Numbered from the stretch's first letter, positions 47,865-59,434 are shown. The stretch is 64,000 nucleotides of DNA from Bettongia penicillata ogilbyi (GCA_023548195.1 JAJHZJ010000413.1:14319941-14383940), one strand, 5' to 3'. The notes: generated from the letters alone by a model not told the origin. A program made the numbers and translations.

Positions 47865-48400
47865 AATTCACTTACTGTGTTCTGGGTACAATGTTAGGTG
47901 CTAACGAAGGTGTAAAATAATATTCAAAATAACATAATACAAAATAAAAACAAAACTAGCAAGACATACACCACAGGTCTAAGTACAGAAGAGGGTTTGA
48001 GTGACCTAGAGAGATGCTATAAGGTTGTTGTTCATTTCTGTGACTCCTTGTGTTCCCATTTGGAGTTTCCTTGGTAAAGATATTGGAGTGGTTTTGTCAT
48101 GTCCTTCTCCAGCTCATTTTACAGATATGGAAATTGAGGCAAATAGTGTTCAGTGACCTGCCAAGGGTCACACAGCTAGTAAGTGTCCGAGGCTAGATTT
48201 GAACTAAAGAAGATGAGCACTTCTGACTCTGGGCCTAATGTAATATCCACTGCATTACCTAATTGCCCTACATATCTATTAGATTGAGGTAAAACACGGT
48301 CCCTGCCCTCATGGAGCTTAAATTTTTCTTTGTGAGATATTACACATATATGAACAATTTATACTTCCCCATAGGATTAGAAAGTATTTCATGGTAAAAA
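47865..48400 (-). repeat. L2-type region with nested SINE
   Basis: L2-like TTCACTTACTGTGTTCTGGG is interrupted by a minus-strand SINE at about 48022-48270 (CTTCTCCAGCTCATTTTACA, GGTCACACAGCTAGTAAGTG). It resumes with GGTCCCTGCCCTCATGGAGC. Confidence 0.85.
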
Positions 48401-48730
48401 GATGTGAGAATTTTTGTGGACTTCCAGCTTGATATGAATTAATAGCTCATTATGGCAGATAAAAAAGAAAATGCTATATGGAACTTCATGAACAGAGACA
48501 TGGTGTCCAAGACTAGGGAGATGATAATCTAACAGTACTCTGGCATGGTCAGATTGCAACTATAATATAGTATTCAGTTCCAGTCACCATGTGTTAGGAA
48601 GGACGATGGTAGGGTAGAGAGTAGCAAGAAGACCATGAGGATGGAGAAAGGATAATCTCAAAGAATAAGCCATTTTTCATGATTTTGGATTGTTTTTCTT
48701 TTCTACCCTCTTCTCCCATCCCTCCCCACC

Positions 48731-48771
48731 AAAAAAAAAAAAAAAAAAAACAAACAAACAAACAAAACAAC
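48731..48771. repeat. A20 run with CAAA repeats
   Basis: Twenty A residues followed by CAAA units, inside unclassified element copy 1. The matching position in copy 2 lacks it. Confidence 0.9.
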
Positions 48772-48871
48772 TCAATGACTGCCAAATAATCACAGAAAAA
48801 GCAAGAACAAAACTGACTAAAGTCCAAGGTCTATAAGGGATCAGTGAGCCTGAGGGGGTGGAACTTTTGAG

Positions 48872-49104
48872 CTGTTGTTCAGCCATGTCCAACTCTCTAT
48901 GACCCCGTATGGGATGTTCTTGGCAAAGACATTGGCGTGGTTTGCATTTCCTTCTCTAGCTCATTTTACAGATGCAGACATGGAGGCAAACATGGTGAAG
49001 TGACTTGCCCAGGGTCACATAGCTAGTTAGTGTCTGAGGTTGGATTTGAACTCATGAAGATGAGTCTTCCTATCTTCTCCATGCGCTGTGCTACCTAGCT
49101 GTCC
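48872..49104 (-). repeat. SINE nested in unclassified element copy 1
   Basis: TTCAGCCATGTCCAACTCTC, CTTGCCCAGGGTCACATAGC and CTACCTAGCTGTCC. It is flanked by AACTTTTGAG and AACATTTGAG, a target-site duplication with one mismatch. Copy 2 of the host element lacks this SINE. Confidence 0.9.
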
Positions 49105-50049
49105 AAAACATTTGAGTTAGGTTTGGATTATCACCAAGGGGTTATGCATTTATCTGAACCTTTGGCATCTGAGAAATAAAGATCATGAAATCAACATTTA
49201 GAGATATTGCTGACAGTTTCCATTCCAGTCTCATTTAGAAACTGAAAGTGCAATGGTAAAGCCATAACTGGCAGGCCATTCTTCAACTCCATTTGAACAA
49301 AAATGCACAGGTTGGCATAATTAAAAAGTACTGGAGGAAGTAAAGATGAAATCAAAATGATCCAGACTTCACTCTTATGGAACTTACTTCTCTCATTTTT
49401 ACATATGAGTTTTCTTACTGGAAAATTATTTTATAACCAAAGCTAACATATCATTTCAGTCATATCCAGAAACCTAAACATGGTTTAGTGGCATTTAATT
49501 TAACTGGAACTTATTGATCAGCCTCAGATATCTAGAATACAACTGAGGACCTGGAAGAAAACATAAATTGTCACTAAGTAGCTAACATGGGCGCTACAAA
49601 GACCATATATTAAAGCTCTTTTTTTTTTTTCTATATAAGAGATTCCCTAAGGCTCTCACTCAGACATCATTAATTTTTATTTTAGACACAATTCAAGACA
49701 CAGAAGTCTGTTAGCAGTCTGTTGCCATTTAGTGTAGGGGCAACAGACTCTTTCCACTTCAATAGACTCTAAGATCATAGTCATATTATAGGATATAATT
49801 GTGCTATGTGACCTCAAGGTCACACCACATTAGGAATGGATGAAGGAACTTAAGCAGAAAAGAAGATTTAGGGAGGTTTTGATCACTCTCTTTGACTTTG
49901 AAGGACTCTCTGTTACATGGAGGAGGGTATTAGGAACTGTGTGTAGAAAGCTGTAGAGAAGTAGATTTATGTTTAATCATGTAAGGAAAGGCTTCTTAAC
50001 AACTGTAGCTATTCTAGAATAATACTCAATGCTTTGGGGGTATGGGGGT

Positions 50050-50222
50050 GGAGGCACTACTGTTATCTCTACTTTTACAGATGAGGAAATAGGCAGACAG
50101 AGGTTAAGTGACTTGCTCAGGGTCACACACTAGTAAGTGTCTGAGGTCAGATTTGAACTCAGGAAGACTCACCTTCCTAACTTTAAGCCCAGTGCTCTAT
50201 CACTTGTGCCACCTACCTGCCA
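50050..50222 (-). repeat. CORE/MIR SINE nested in CR1/L3
   Basis: CTTTTACAGATGAGGAAATA, GTGACTTGCTCAGGGTCACA, then GTGCCACCTACCTGCC. It separates CR1/L3 pieces two and three. Confidence 0.85.
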
Positions 50223-50384
50223 TGGGAAGAAGCTCAGCAGAGAATTTCCAGCAAAACTGAGCGACCACTTGCCAAGGATATTTTACAGAGGATTTTTTTT
50301 TTTGAAGGGGGAGGGTCCAGATTGAATTAGACAATCCCTAAGGTCCTTTTCAATTCTGGACTCAGAATTTGAAGAATTAAATAA

Positions 50385-50965
50385 ACCATAGCTCCACCAC
50401 CTATTTAGATTGTAATGTTATTGACTTTCTGAGCCTCAGTTTCCTCTATGTAAAATGAGGAGATTGAATTTGATGTCCTCTAAGACCCCTTCTACCTCTA
50501 TGGCCATGATCTCATTATACTTTGCAGTGGTTGTTGTATGGATCCAAGGAGGTTATCCAAGTAAAGTACTTTATGCTATGTAAGGTATAAAGTAGTATGT
50601 AGATTTGAGCTATGATGATGCAGTAGTGGTCATCACTGTCATCTGATTTTGCTTCTTCTACCAAGTGGCAAACTTCTCTGGAGGAAGGTTTCTGTCTTTT
50701 ATTTCTTTGTTTCTCTTTCATCATGGAACTGAGTATACTGTAGTATAGTGGAAAAAATTGAACTCTGGAGTTAGAGGACCTCTGGGGTCCAATCTCACCT
50801 CTGATACTTCCTATGTGTGATTTAGAGCAAGCCAGTTCATCTTCTGGTGCCTCAGTTTCCTTATCTGGGTAATCCCAATCCCAAAACCCAATGGTATCTT
50901 TCTTACAATTATAAAATGAATGACCTCTGAAGTCTAACTCAGCTCTAACTCTACAAATTTTGAAC
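50385..50965 (+). repeat. Two plus-strand SINEs
   Basis: The first (about 50385-50515) has GAGCCTCAGTTTCCTCTATG. The second (about 50735-50965) has CTCTGGAGTTAGAGGACCTC and TGCCTCAGTTTCCTTATCTG. Confidence 0.75.
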
Positions 50966-51439
50966 TAATTGGCTTGACTGTTATTTTGATGCTCACAAGG
51001 CATGAAGAGCTTTTTTCTTCCCAAGTGAGATCTAATAGTTTATCTGGAAATAAGACATACATTTCCCAACAGCCTATTTATTGTGCTAGCCAATAAGCTT
51101 TCTAGTTTTCTGGATTCTCAGCTCAGATCCAATAGAGTTTTCTTGCCTAGGTTGTTTCTCTACCTCTAACCATATTAATTTGGTGAAGCTTATTCCTGGA
51201 GCTACTTCAATGGCTCTGAAGCAGAGATGTTCATTGACCCTGGGTCCATTTGGTTAGTAATGGCCCCATGGGCTGTTTTTGAGAATGTTTGCTCAGGTAG
51301 ATGTGCTTGCTATGGTGCAATAGTTAGAATAGTTGGCAGATCATTTGTGGCTTGGCAGAAGTCATAGGTATATTCAGGTACACAATTGCCTAGGTTGTTT
51401 CCGCAACATGTCAACAAATGGGAATTTCTACTGAAAAAA
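50966..51439. other. No recognised feature
   Basis: Unassigned sequence between the SINEs and unclassified element copy 2. Confidence 0.4.
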
Positions 51440-52350
51440 AGAGGAGATAATCTCAAATAATGCAGAATTTATAATGATCTCAGATTTTTCTTTTTTTTCT
51501 AACGTCCAAAGAACTACTAAGCATCACAGAAAGAATAAAATTGACAATGCCAGCGTCTTGGTGAGGGATCAGTGAACCTAAGAGAATAGAATATTTGGGT
51601 TAGTTTTGGATGATCACCAAGAGATCATGCACTTATCTGAACCTTTGGCACCTGAGAACTAGAGAGGGAAAGATCATGAAAACAACATCTAAAGATTCCG
51701 TTTCCATTCCACTTGCTATCTGAGTCCCATTTCAAAACTGGAAACACAAAGGCAGACAAAAATAGGAAGCATTAGGCAGAGGACATTTTTCAACCTCATT
51801 AAGCCAAAAAAGCATAATTATACACAAATAATTGCGCATAGATATTTGTGCATAATTATGCACAAAAACCGTAATTACAAGGCCCTACAAGGTAGGGAAG
51901 GACACACAAATTTTTTTTTTTTAAATGACACAGGCCTGGACCTTAAGGAACTTTCTTCTCTCATTTGTATGTGAATTTTTATTCAGAAAAATCATAGATT
52001 AATCAAAGGTCAAATACCTTTTCAGTCACATTTAAACATAAATATGGTTCAGTAACATCACACTTATCTGTCAGCCTCACCTGTCTAGAATACAACTGAA
52101 GACCTAGAAGAAAGTGAGTTACCTCTAAGAAAGTAAAATAAGTGCATGTGCTTGCATTCACGTATTTTTCATATTGGAAAGCTCCTTTGGGCTTTTCTCA
52201 GAGCCTATTTAATTCCTACTTTAGTAACAGTTCAGTTTTACACACACAATCTTAGCAGTCTTTTCTCCTTTAGTATAAGGACAAATTAATCCTATCCACC
52301 TCAACAGATGTAAGGACGTAATTATTGTTGATATGATATAATTTCAATTC
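51440..52350 (+). mobile_element. Unclassified element, copy 2
   Basis: Homologous in direct orientation to 48656-49837 at roughly 70-75 percent by eye. Shared blocks include GATAATCTCAAA near the start, GATCAGTGAACCTAAG, GATCACCAAGAGATCATGCA, CTGAACCTTTGGCACCTGAG and CTAGAATACAACTGAAGACC. It lacks the SINE and A-run of copy 1, and carries a private palindromic AT-rich insertion at about 51812-51870. Confidence 0.65.
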
Positions 52351-53769
52351 ACAATGATGATTCAGGATCATTAAAACAGAATTATATTTACTTTGTTTAA
52401 GAAGGTAGAGAAAAGCATGACATAGGTTTAAAAGAATTTTGTCCAAAACAGTTTTTTTTTAAAAATTTGCTGTCTAAATAGAATAGATTTCATTTATCTG
52501 GAAAAATAAATTATATAGAAAGTCTTATTCTCTGAAAATGCCAGCTAAATTTGATGTTTCTATGGTTGTATGAACTGGAAGAGGGTTACCAGAATCCACA
52601 ATCTGTTAGATGCTGGGATGAATATTGGAGAAAAAGAACAGTGACAACTTGGCTGTGTATTAGGGGAATTCAAATAAAAGGGATATGAAATAATTCCTAT
52701 CCACAACAAGTCTATCCACAACAAGTCTACGTACAATTTCCCTGCTTGTCTAATTTGGAAAAGATCTTAAATATAGTTTAGCATTCCATTTACTGAGTAG
52801 GAATCTGAAGATCAAAAAAGGTTAACAGATTTGTCTGAGGTCAGAAAGCTAGTGTCTGAGCTAGTGGATAAAGCTGTGTTCAGTATTCTGTGCAGCCTTT
52901 CTTGCTTGGTTAAGACTTCAGTGTTTTTATAGGTTCAGTAAGCAGGACTCAATATTCCAGAGCTTTTGTGAATTGTCCAAACTGAGTTTCTTGATTTCTC
53001 AGGCGATGAATGGTTAGATACTGGACTGAAGATAAACAAATTAGCACTGTGACAGCCCGAGCCCAGGCCAGCCTAACATTCCTCTACTTTTGGCAGTACA
53101 AGGAATATTGATATTTGGATAGGCCAAGGTTTAAAGTTCTAAAATCATTTTTTTAAAATGATTGAGTTTGTCCTGCTTTTAGCCCTGATCTGTTTATACA
53201 GTTGGTCAACAACAACATTTATCAAGCACTTATTGTGTGCCATGCATAGTGCTATTTGTTGTTTTAAGTCTCAGAAACTTGATTCTTTCTATCACATTAC
53301 ACAGAAACGGTAACCCTCAAAGCCCATGATCCAGTAACTACAACCCAGCACCAGGATCTCTGGGCTGAAATGGACAAGGATTTATGTTGGGTGCAGCTCT
53401 GAAAATCTCTTCTTTTTGGCTCATTTTTGCATACACCCGGAGTATTGCTGAAATTTAACTAATGTCTGAGTTGCTGTAAGTGTGTCAAAGGGTCTCTAGT
53501 TCCCATACAAGTAAATAAGGGAACAGTGAATCTATCAGGTACAGAATAGCTTTTATTTCTCCCTACAGAAAATTCAGAAAGGACTCAGAGTAGCCTCTAC
53601 TTTCTTAATCCCTTCCCTCCATAGATCTAATCTCCCTTATTTATAGCAACACTTTGTGGTTTGGACTTCCTTCAGACGGGAAATGAATTTGGGTTTGCTA
53701 CAGAGGTGATCCTCTGGCATTCTGGGGAGTCCCATTTTCACTCTAGGGACATATAGAAGCCTCTTGCCT
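52351..53769. other. Mostly unique
   Basis: A MIR-like trace lies at about 52780-52870 and an L2 3' end at about 53205-53260 (TTATCAAGCACTTATTGTGT). A tandem TCTATCCACAACAAG occurs near 52700-52725. No exon seen. Confidence 0.45.
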
Positions 53770-53783
53770 TATGGTACTTCTTT
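53770..53783. repeat. Left target-site duplication of PGK retrocopy
   Basis: TATGGTACTTCTTT, matching the right copy at one mismatch. It abuts the A tail, so the exact inner edge is ambiguous by a few bases. Confidence 0.85.
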
Positions 53784-55558
53784 TTCTTTTTCTCTTTTGA
53801 TTGGCACTTTTATGAAATGTTTATTTAACTGGTCAACCCCTCCCCCCACTCCCCTACCCTCCAACTAAACTGGAGTTTCTTCCTTTTCTCCTACTGTGTG
53901 CTGATAATGACGAAAACAGTTGCTGACAAACCTGAACATAAACTGTTTCAAGACAGTATGGCTAACAGTGACTTCAGTTGTTTTTTCCTTTGTAAAGGCT
54001 ATATATATTGTACAGATCACAACAATAGTTTAGACACACTAAAGAAATTCCAGTAAGACCAGACAACATGAACACCCAGGAAGCACAAAGTTGAGTTGAG
54101 TTGCTTCTGGGGCTCTCATTGCCCCATCTTCTGGCCACTGGTTGAGTCTTGAGGGAGAAACTTGTGTCAAGTCAAGGAAAGGGACAGGAACATTGCAGCG
54201 TCATGTTGGAAGGGTTGAGCACAGGCACCAGCAGGCAGGAAAGTGCCATCCATTAGACATTGCTCAGGGTGTCCACCCCAGAGGGGACTTTGCCCTCCAG
54301 CAGCTCTAGACTGGCACCACCCTGTGCTCACATGGCTGACTTTGTCCTTAGTGTTCCATTTGGAACAGCAAGTAGCAGTATCCCTACCACCTATGATAGT
54401 AATGCAGCCCCTCTTGGTGGCCTCCGCTACATTGTTTATTAACTCTTTGGTTCCCTGAGCAAAGGCTTCCCACTCACATACTCAAAGAGTTCTATTCCTC
54501 ACAATGTTTGGTCTGGGCCACAGCTTCCACATACTGGTGCTGCTCTCAGGGGCGCAGTGTAAACTCATCCATTGAGCAGGGATGCCAGAAGCCATTGTGG
54601 CTCAACCAGTCTTGACATTCTCATCAAACTTGTCCACTGTGATGAAGTCAATAGGCAATGTGATCTTAACATCATTCTTTTCTCAGCCTTGGCAATCAGG
54701 TCTTTGACAATCTTGACCCCTCTTCATCAAAAAGAAGTTCTGATCTTGACATTGTTGAGCACTTGAGGAAGGTGAAACCCAACGCACTACCAGTGATCAT
54801 CTTGTTGACTTTGTCTAACACATGGTTGATCAACTGGATTTTGTTGGCAACTTTCGCTCTGTCCAAGATGGCTAGCAGGGGCCTCTCTGGGTTTACCAGG
54901 ACCTTTGAAAAACATGAGGAAACCATTTGTCTTCTGGAGCATATTCACTCCCACCATGGAACTGTGGGCACGATGAGTAGTACCAAAAGCATCATTGACC
55001 TAGACTTCTCTCAGCTTGAAGAGGGATGCTTGGAAAGCTTCTACTTTGTTTGGCTCAGCTTTGATCTTATTCCCAGAAGCATCTTTGCCTTTTTCTTCTT
55101 CTTCTACATGGAAGCAGAGATTCTCCAGCAAAATGATAAACCAGTTAGGTGGTTTTTCCACTTCTGGACCCACATAATCCTTCAGGAACAGAACATCTTT
55201 GCCTAGCAAGGATTTGAGCTCTGTAGTCATGGGCTCCAAGAAGTATTTGTCAGGCATGGGGATACCATCAGGCTGGCCTAAGTGGCTCATCAGAACAATG
55301 GACTTGGCTCCATTATCCAAGTAGTGATTGATGCTAGGTAGAGCAGCCTTGATTTTCTGGTTGTTGGTAATCTCTTTGTTCTACATGGGAACACTAAAAT
55401 CTACTCTCATGATGACCTTTTTCTCTTTCAGGTCTGCCTTGTCCAAGGTCAGTTTGCTGGAAAGAGACATAGTGGTGGTGAGGAGATTGTGGGGCAGTTA
55501 TAGCTGTGACTGTGGCATGAGCTAACAACTGTTCTACACAGAAGGACAATGCCTCCTC
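53784..55558 (-). pseudogene. Processed pseudogene of phosphoglycerate kinase (PGK1-like)
   Basis: PGK is the cytosolic glycolytic kinase that transfers phosphate from 1,3-bisphosphoglycerate to ADP. This is an intronless minus-strand copy of its mRNA. The start codon is at 55470, the stop at 54254-54256 (C-terminus VDTLSNV), and the span is 1217 nt against about 1254 for a 417-residue PGK. Residues 51-156 are colinear ([51 protein letters not shown]). It is dead: codon 30 is TAG (55381-55383), the conserved Tyr before VNDAFG is TAG, a deletion and frame shift follow near GFLM, and later parts such as FDEEG fall in other frames. About 88 nt of 5' leader and a 3' UTR ending with AAATAAA (near 53825) and a degenerate A tail (near 53778-53798) are kept. 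Flanking copies of TACGGTACTTCTTT (TATGG on the left) are a target-site duplication. The parent is probably PGK1, but PGK2 cannot be excluded by eye. Confidence 0.95.
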
Positions 55559-55572
55559 TACGGTACTTCTTT
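55559..55572. repeat. Right target-site duplication of PGK retrocopy
   Basis: TACGGTACTTCTTT followed by AAG. The CTTT/AA junction fits the L1 endonuclease preference TTTT/AA for a minus-strand insertion. Confidence 0.85.
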
Positions 55573-56059
55573 AAGTACTTGAACTCCAATGAAGGAAAAG
55601 AACTTGAGATTCATTGTACCTGTATTACCCAAATAAATCATGATGATAGTAAGTGAGAATTTCCAGGTTCCCCCTCCCCCGACATCATATCTTTGCTAAG
55701 GTCAAGTGTAAAAATCTTTTCTCCTTAAGAAGATAGTAGTGTCCAAGAATTCCTACTCTTACCGGAAGGCAGGATTCTGAGATTCACTTTTCTCCCAAAG
55801 GCTGGTGTTCTCTAGGAACTCCCTCTTTTCTCTTTAGATGGCAGATCATTGAAGTCTTAAATGTGGGGTAGCCAGAGAGGCAATGCTGAGTTTCAGACTC
55901 AGGAATTCCCCTTTCTCTTTCTAGAAGGCTAGATTCTTGGCTTGCTAGTAGATTTGTAGATGTCTGCAGTCATCTTGCGTCATCTTGAGTCATCTATGAG
56001 TTCTGGAGGTCACTGTCAAAGTGCCAGGTTGATTTAGTCATTGACTAAGATTCTGAATT
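55573..56059. other. No recognised feature
   Basis: Unassigned sequence with a tandem GTCATCTTG near 55968-55985. Confidence 0.4.
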
Positions 56060-56890
56060 AGGCACTAGGCCCTAGAATTTAGGGGAAATAGAGAAAATGG
56101 TGACCTGTTGTAACCACTATGATGCTAAGGAAAGAGTCAGAGGATCTAGGTTCAGATCTTTTCCCTGATGTTCATTACCTGTATGACTGGGCAAATCACC
56201 TAAGTTGTCTGGGAAAGGGATAAGGAGACTTCAGTTTCCAGTTTCCTTATCTGCAAATTGGGGAGCTTATATTGCATGGACTCTGAGATCATAGGCTGTG
56301 TATCATATTTGACCTAAGTTTTGCTGTGCAATATGCTTTTCTTCCTGTTATATTTTTCTGTATATATTGTAGTTTAGTCATTTCAAAATCATATCTGACT
56401 CTTTATGACCCCATATGGGGTTTTCTTGGCAGAAATACTGGAGTGATTTGCCCTTTCCTTCTTCATCTTATTTTATAGGCGAAGAAATTGAGGCAAACAG
56501 GGTTAAGTGACTTGCCCAGGGTCACACAGCTAGGATGTGTCTGAGGCTGAATTTGAACTCAGGAAGATGAGTCTTCCTAACTCCAGGCCCAGCACTCTAT
56601 CCATTTCACTATCTGGTTGCCCTTGTTATATACAATAGCTAATATTTATATAGCACTATGTGTCAGGCACTGTGCTAAACACCTTATAAATATCTCATTT
56701 CATTTTTACAACAACCCTGGGAAGTAGGTACTATTATCATATCCTTTTTACTGAGGAGGAAACTGAGGTAAACATTGGTCAAATGACTTTCCCAAGGACA
56801 CACAGCCAGTAAGTAGTTGACATTGGATTTGAACTCAGGTATTCCTGACTCCAGGCCTAGAGCTTAACTCACTGTACCATCTAGCTTCCT
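56060..56890. repeat. Cluster of three SINEs
   Basis: A plus-strand degraded SINE at about 56060-56300 (AGTTTCCTTATCTGCAAATT). A minus-strand SINE at about 56365-56625 (GACCCCATATGGGGTTTTCT, CCCAGGGTCACACAGCTAGG). A minus-strand MIR/CORE SINE at about 56635-56890 (GTCAGGCACTGTGCTAAACA, CCATCTAGCTTCC). Confidence 0.9.
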
Positions 56891-57639
56891 ACTTACCAAT
56901 GTTTTAAAGGAATTCTTGCTGTATAGTTCATTTCTGTTGTACGCTTCTGTATGTGCCCAATGTATGCGTTTACCATATGAAATTTACAAATGATTCTTAG
57001 AATTCATTATATGAGACTTGAGTCTTTGGTCTATTATATATCCCGTTGTCATGCACACTGTTATTATGTGCTATGTTTTATGTTTGTTGCCTATAGTAAA
57101 GCTATTGTACACAATTCCGGTGAGAATGCCATGGGTTAGTTACATAATTTGCATGGTTATGTGTAGTTGTAATCATTACCTTTTACTATGTTATATGATC
57201 ATTCATATTTCTTACTGATATATAAATTCAAAGATATTCAAAAATATTCAAGTATAGTCCATGTAATTTTCCCAGATTATAAATTCTTTTCTAAGGAGAG
57301 GATTTAGGGAGAGTGACATTTCTTGGTGAAAACACAGCAAAAAGTCAGTTCATTTATTTATTTGCTTTTCATGTACTATTTAAAAAATATAACCCGGAGA
57401 CATGGAATACAATGACCTCTTTTCCTTTGCTTATCTTTTGTTTTAATTTAATTTCATACAGGTGTATGTTCTACTTGTGTGTTCTTTAGTCATACATATT
57501 CCCTACGAACATGCCCTCTTCATGCCTTTGATGATGTAGTAATCTGTTAGAAAGTGTTACTGTGTGTGTATGTGTATATTTTTGTGTTGTTTCATTTTGG
57601 GAACAAATGGAGATTCAGAGAAACTAATTGTCTGGACTG
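56891..57639. other. No recognised feature
   Basis: AT-rich sequence without a clear repeat or exon. Confidence 0.4.
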
Positions 57640-57960
57640 CCAGGAACTTAGTGGAAAAATCCCAAAGTTAGCCTCCTTTCCAAGGCTTAGCTCATGTGCC
57701 ATCTCCTGTGGGAAGCCTTTTCTGTTGTCTTTAGTTGGTAGCGCTCTCTCTAGTCACAAGTTAACATATATATGGACATACATGTGCATGTACTCCTGTT
57801 TACATATTATAGCCTTACCCCAGTAAAATGTAAGTTTTTTGAGGGCAAGAATTTGTTTGGTTTGGTTTTATATTTGTGTGTCTAGTACCTATTCTACAGT
57901 GTCTTGCACATAATAGGAATTTCATTAATTCCTATTGGTATGTTTTGGAATGTTTAGATT
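57640..57960 (+). repeat. L2-type LINE 3' part
   Basis: AAGGCTTAGCTCATGTGCCA, TCCTGTGGGAAGCCTTTTCT, AAATGTAAGTTTTTTGAGGG, then GTCTTGCACATAATAGG. Confidence 0.8.
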
Positions 57961-58242
57961 GGATACAGAACAAGTACCCCCCCAAAAGTTGGGATTTCTG
58001 TTTAATTCCTAAAGAATTTGTCAAATTCTCACAAAGGATCATATCTTGGGAAGACTGATTTCATATACACTGCTGCATTCCCTTTAGAGTAGCATGAACA
58101 TAAATGCTACCAGTGAGAATTCCATTGCCATCATCTCACCAGCTCCCTTGTACTCTCCAGTCATACATGTTTATGTTGATTATATTTTATATATTATATG
58201 TAACATAATATATTATTATTATTATTTATGTTCTTGTAATCA

Positions 58243-58308
58243 TTTTATTAATAAGGCCAACCACTTATTAATAAATTTTATTAATAAGGCCAACCACTTA
58301 TTAATAAA
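58243..58308. repeat. Perfect 33-bp tandem duplication
   Basis: Two identical 33-bp units (58243-58275 and 58276-58308), each containing AATAAGGCCAACCACTTATT. Confidence 0.95.
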
Positions 58309-58939
58309 AGGATGATTATTTGGCCAAAACCAATCATGGTGGCATGTTCATCGTTCATATACTCTTCAAAGAGTAGGTATTTCTGAAGAGTGGCAATAAA
58401 CTCTGATTGGATAACACAGTGGAAGATGGGCTATAGTAAAATGAAGGGCTGAGAGTGGCATCATGTTACCCTTGGACAGAGAAACTACCTCTATACTAGA
58501 CCACCAACAACTTTGGGCAGAACACAATAGCTTCTACCAGGGTGGAGTCTTAAACAAAATAGCTAGAACAGTCTCATTATCAGCCGTGTCCTTCAAGAGA
58601 CTGAACTTTTAAAATCAGAACTTTGGAAGAAGGCGAGAGCTCTGGGTCTCCCTAAGATTATGAAGGTTATTAATATTTACTTCTCTCATTATTCACATTG
58701 AGGGGCAAAGCCCCACGACAAAGACTTCATCAAGGATTTCTAACTATGGGACTTATGAGGGAGACAACGTGAGAGTCACAAGGGAGAGATGGATGGTGCT
58801 TTGACAAAATCAAAGGGGACATCAAATATTTTTTGAGTCCTTTCTGTCAGAACTGTCCACTATACCTCTATACCCATCCTGTAACTTGGAAAAACTAGAC
58901 TAGTTTTCCATACTCATCTATGACTCACACTTTTCTCAT
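58309..58939. other. No recognised feature
   Basis: Unassigned sequence. I see neither a SINE nor LINE signature nor an exon. Confidence 0.4.
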
Positions 58940-59165
58940 TCTGTTTTTTTCCACCTGGAATATTTTCCCCCCATATTCTCTAACCCTGGTATTGTACTTA
59001 CCCATCAGGTCCCTGCTGAAATCTGACCTTCCTTGGTCACCTGAACTGAGAACGATCACTTCCTCCATTGTCTTGTTTACTGAGTATAAAATCCATACCT
59101 TTCTTTATGACACGTCACAAACTACCTTGTTTTATGGCTATTTATTTGTATGATGTTTCTTTCCT
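58940..59165 (+). repeat. L2-type LINE fragment
   Basis: CCACCTGGAATATTTTCCCC, CATCAGGTCCCTGCTGAAAT, then ACCTTCCTTGGTCACCTGAA. Confidence 0.7.
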
Positions 59166-59434
59166 AATTGAATTCAATTCAGCTGTGAGCAGGCAAGGGG
59201 AGAGAAGAATAAGAGGAAGAGGTAAATGAGCTTTTTATTTTTTGAATGGCTCCCAGAAGATCTCTTTGGGGCTGCTGACAATACTACAAGAAGAAAAGAA
59301 TTCATTTTGCATGACAATATGGGTTCTAAGGACATGCAGCATACCACAGAGAAGTCAACTCCTTTTTTTTAATCTATCATTTATCTTGTGAATAATTCTA
59401 ATGTAATATTATTCAACATTAGAAATGAAATGGT

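Larger units (their letters stand above)
48656..49837 (+). mobile_element. Unclassified element, copy 1 (inside CR1/L3)
   Basis: This segment interrupts the CR1/L3 element and is homologous along its length to 51440-52350. Shared blocks include GATCAGTGAGCCT, ACTTATCTGAACCTTTGGCA-type sequence, AAGATCATGAAA, GTTTCCATTCCA, CTTCTCTCAT and CTAGAATACAACTGA. With the nested SINE removed it is about 0.95 kb. I see no ORF, no clear terminal inverted repeats and no assignable LTR ends. Strand is nominal. Confidence 0.65.
48480..50375 (+). repeat. CR1/L3-type LINE 3' region in three pieces
   Basis: Piece one, 48480-48655: TGTCCAAGACTAGGGAGATG, CTCTGGCATGGTCAGATTGC, ATTCAGTTCCAGTCACCA, GTTAGGAAGGAC. 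Piece two, about 49838-50045: GGATGAAGGAACTTAAG, CTGTTACATGGAGGAGGG, AAGTAGATTTATGTTTAATC, GGAAAGGCTTCTTAACAACT. Piece three, about 50225-50375: CGACCACTTGCCAAGGATAT, then CCTAAGGTCCTTTTCAATTC. These are consecutive parts of one sense-strand CR1/L3 3' end, split by a ~1.2-kb element and by a SINE. Confidence 0.8.

Noticed and set aside
48656..52350. Tandem segmental duplication as the explanation of the 48.7/51.4 kb pair
   Set aside because: The CR1/L3 element is continuous across copy 1 and is not duplicated with copy 2, so a mobile-element explanation fits better.
54763..55206. A 147-residue plus-strand frame
   Set aside because: Antisense to the PGK pseudogene.
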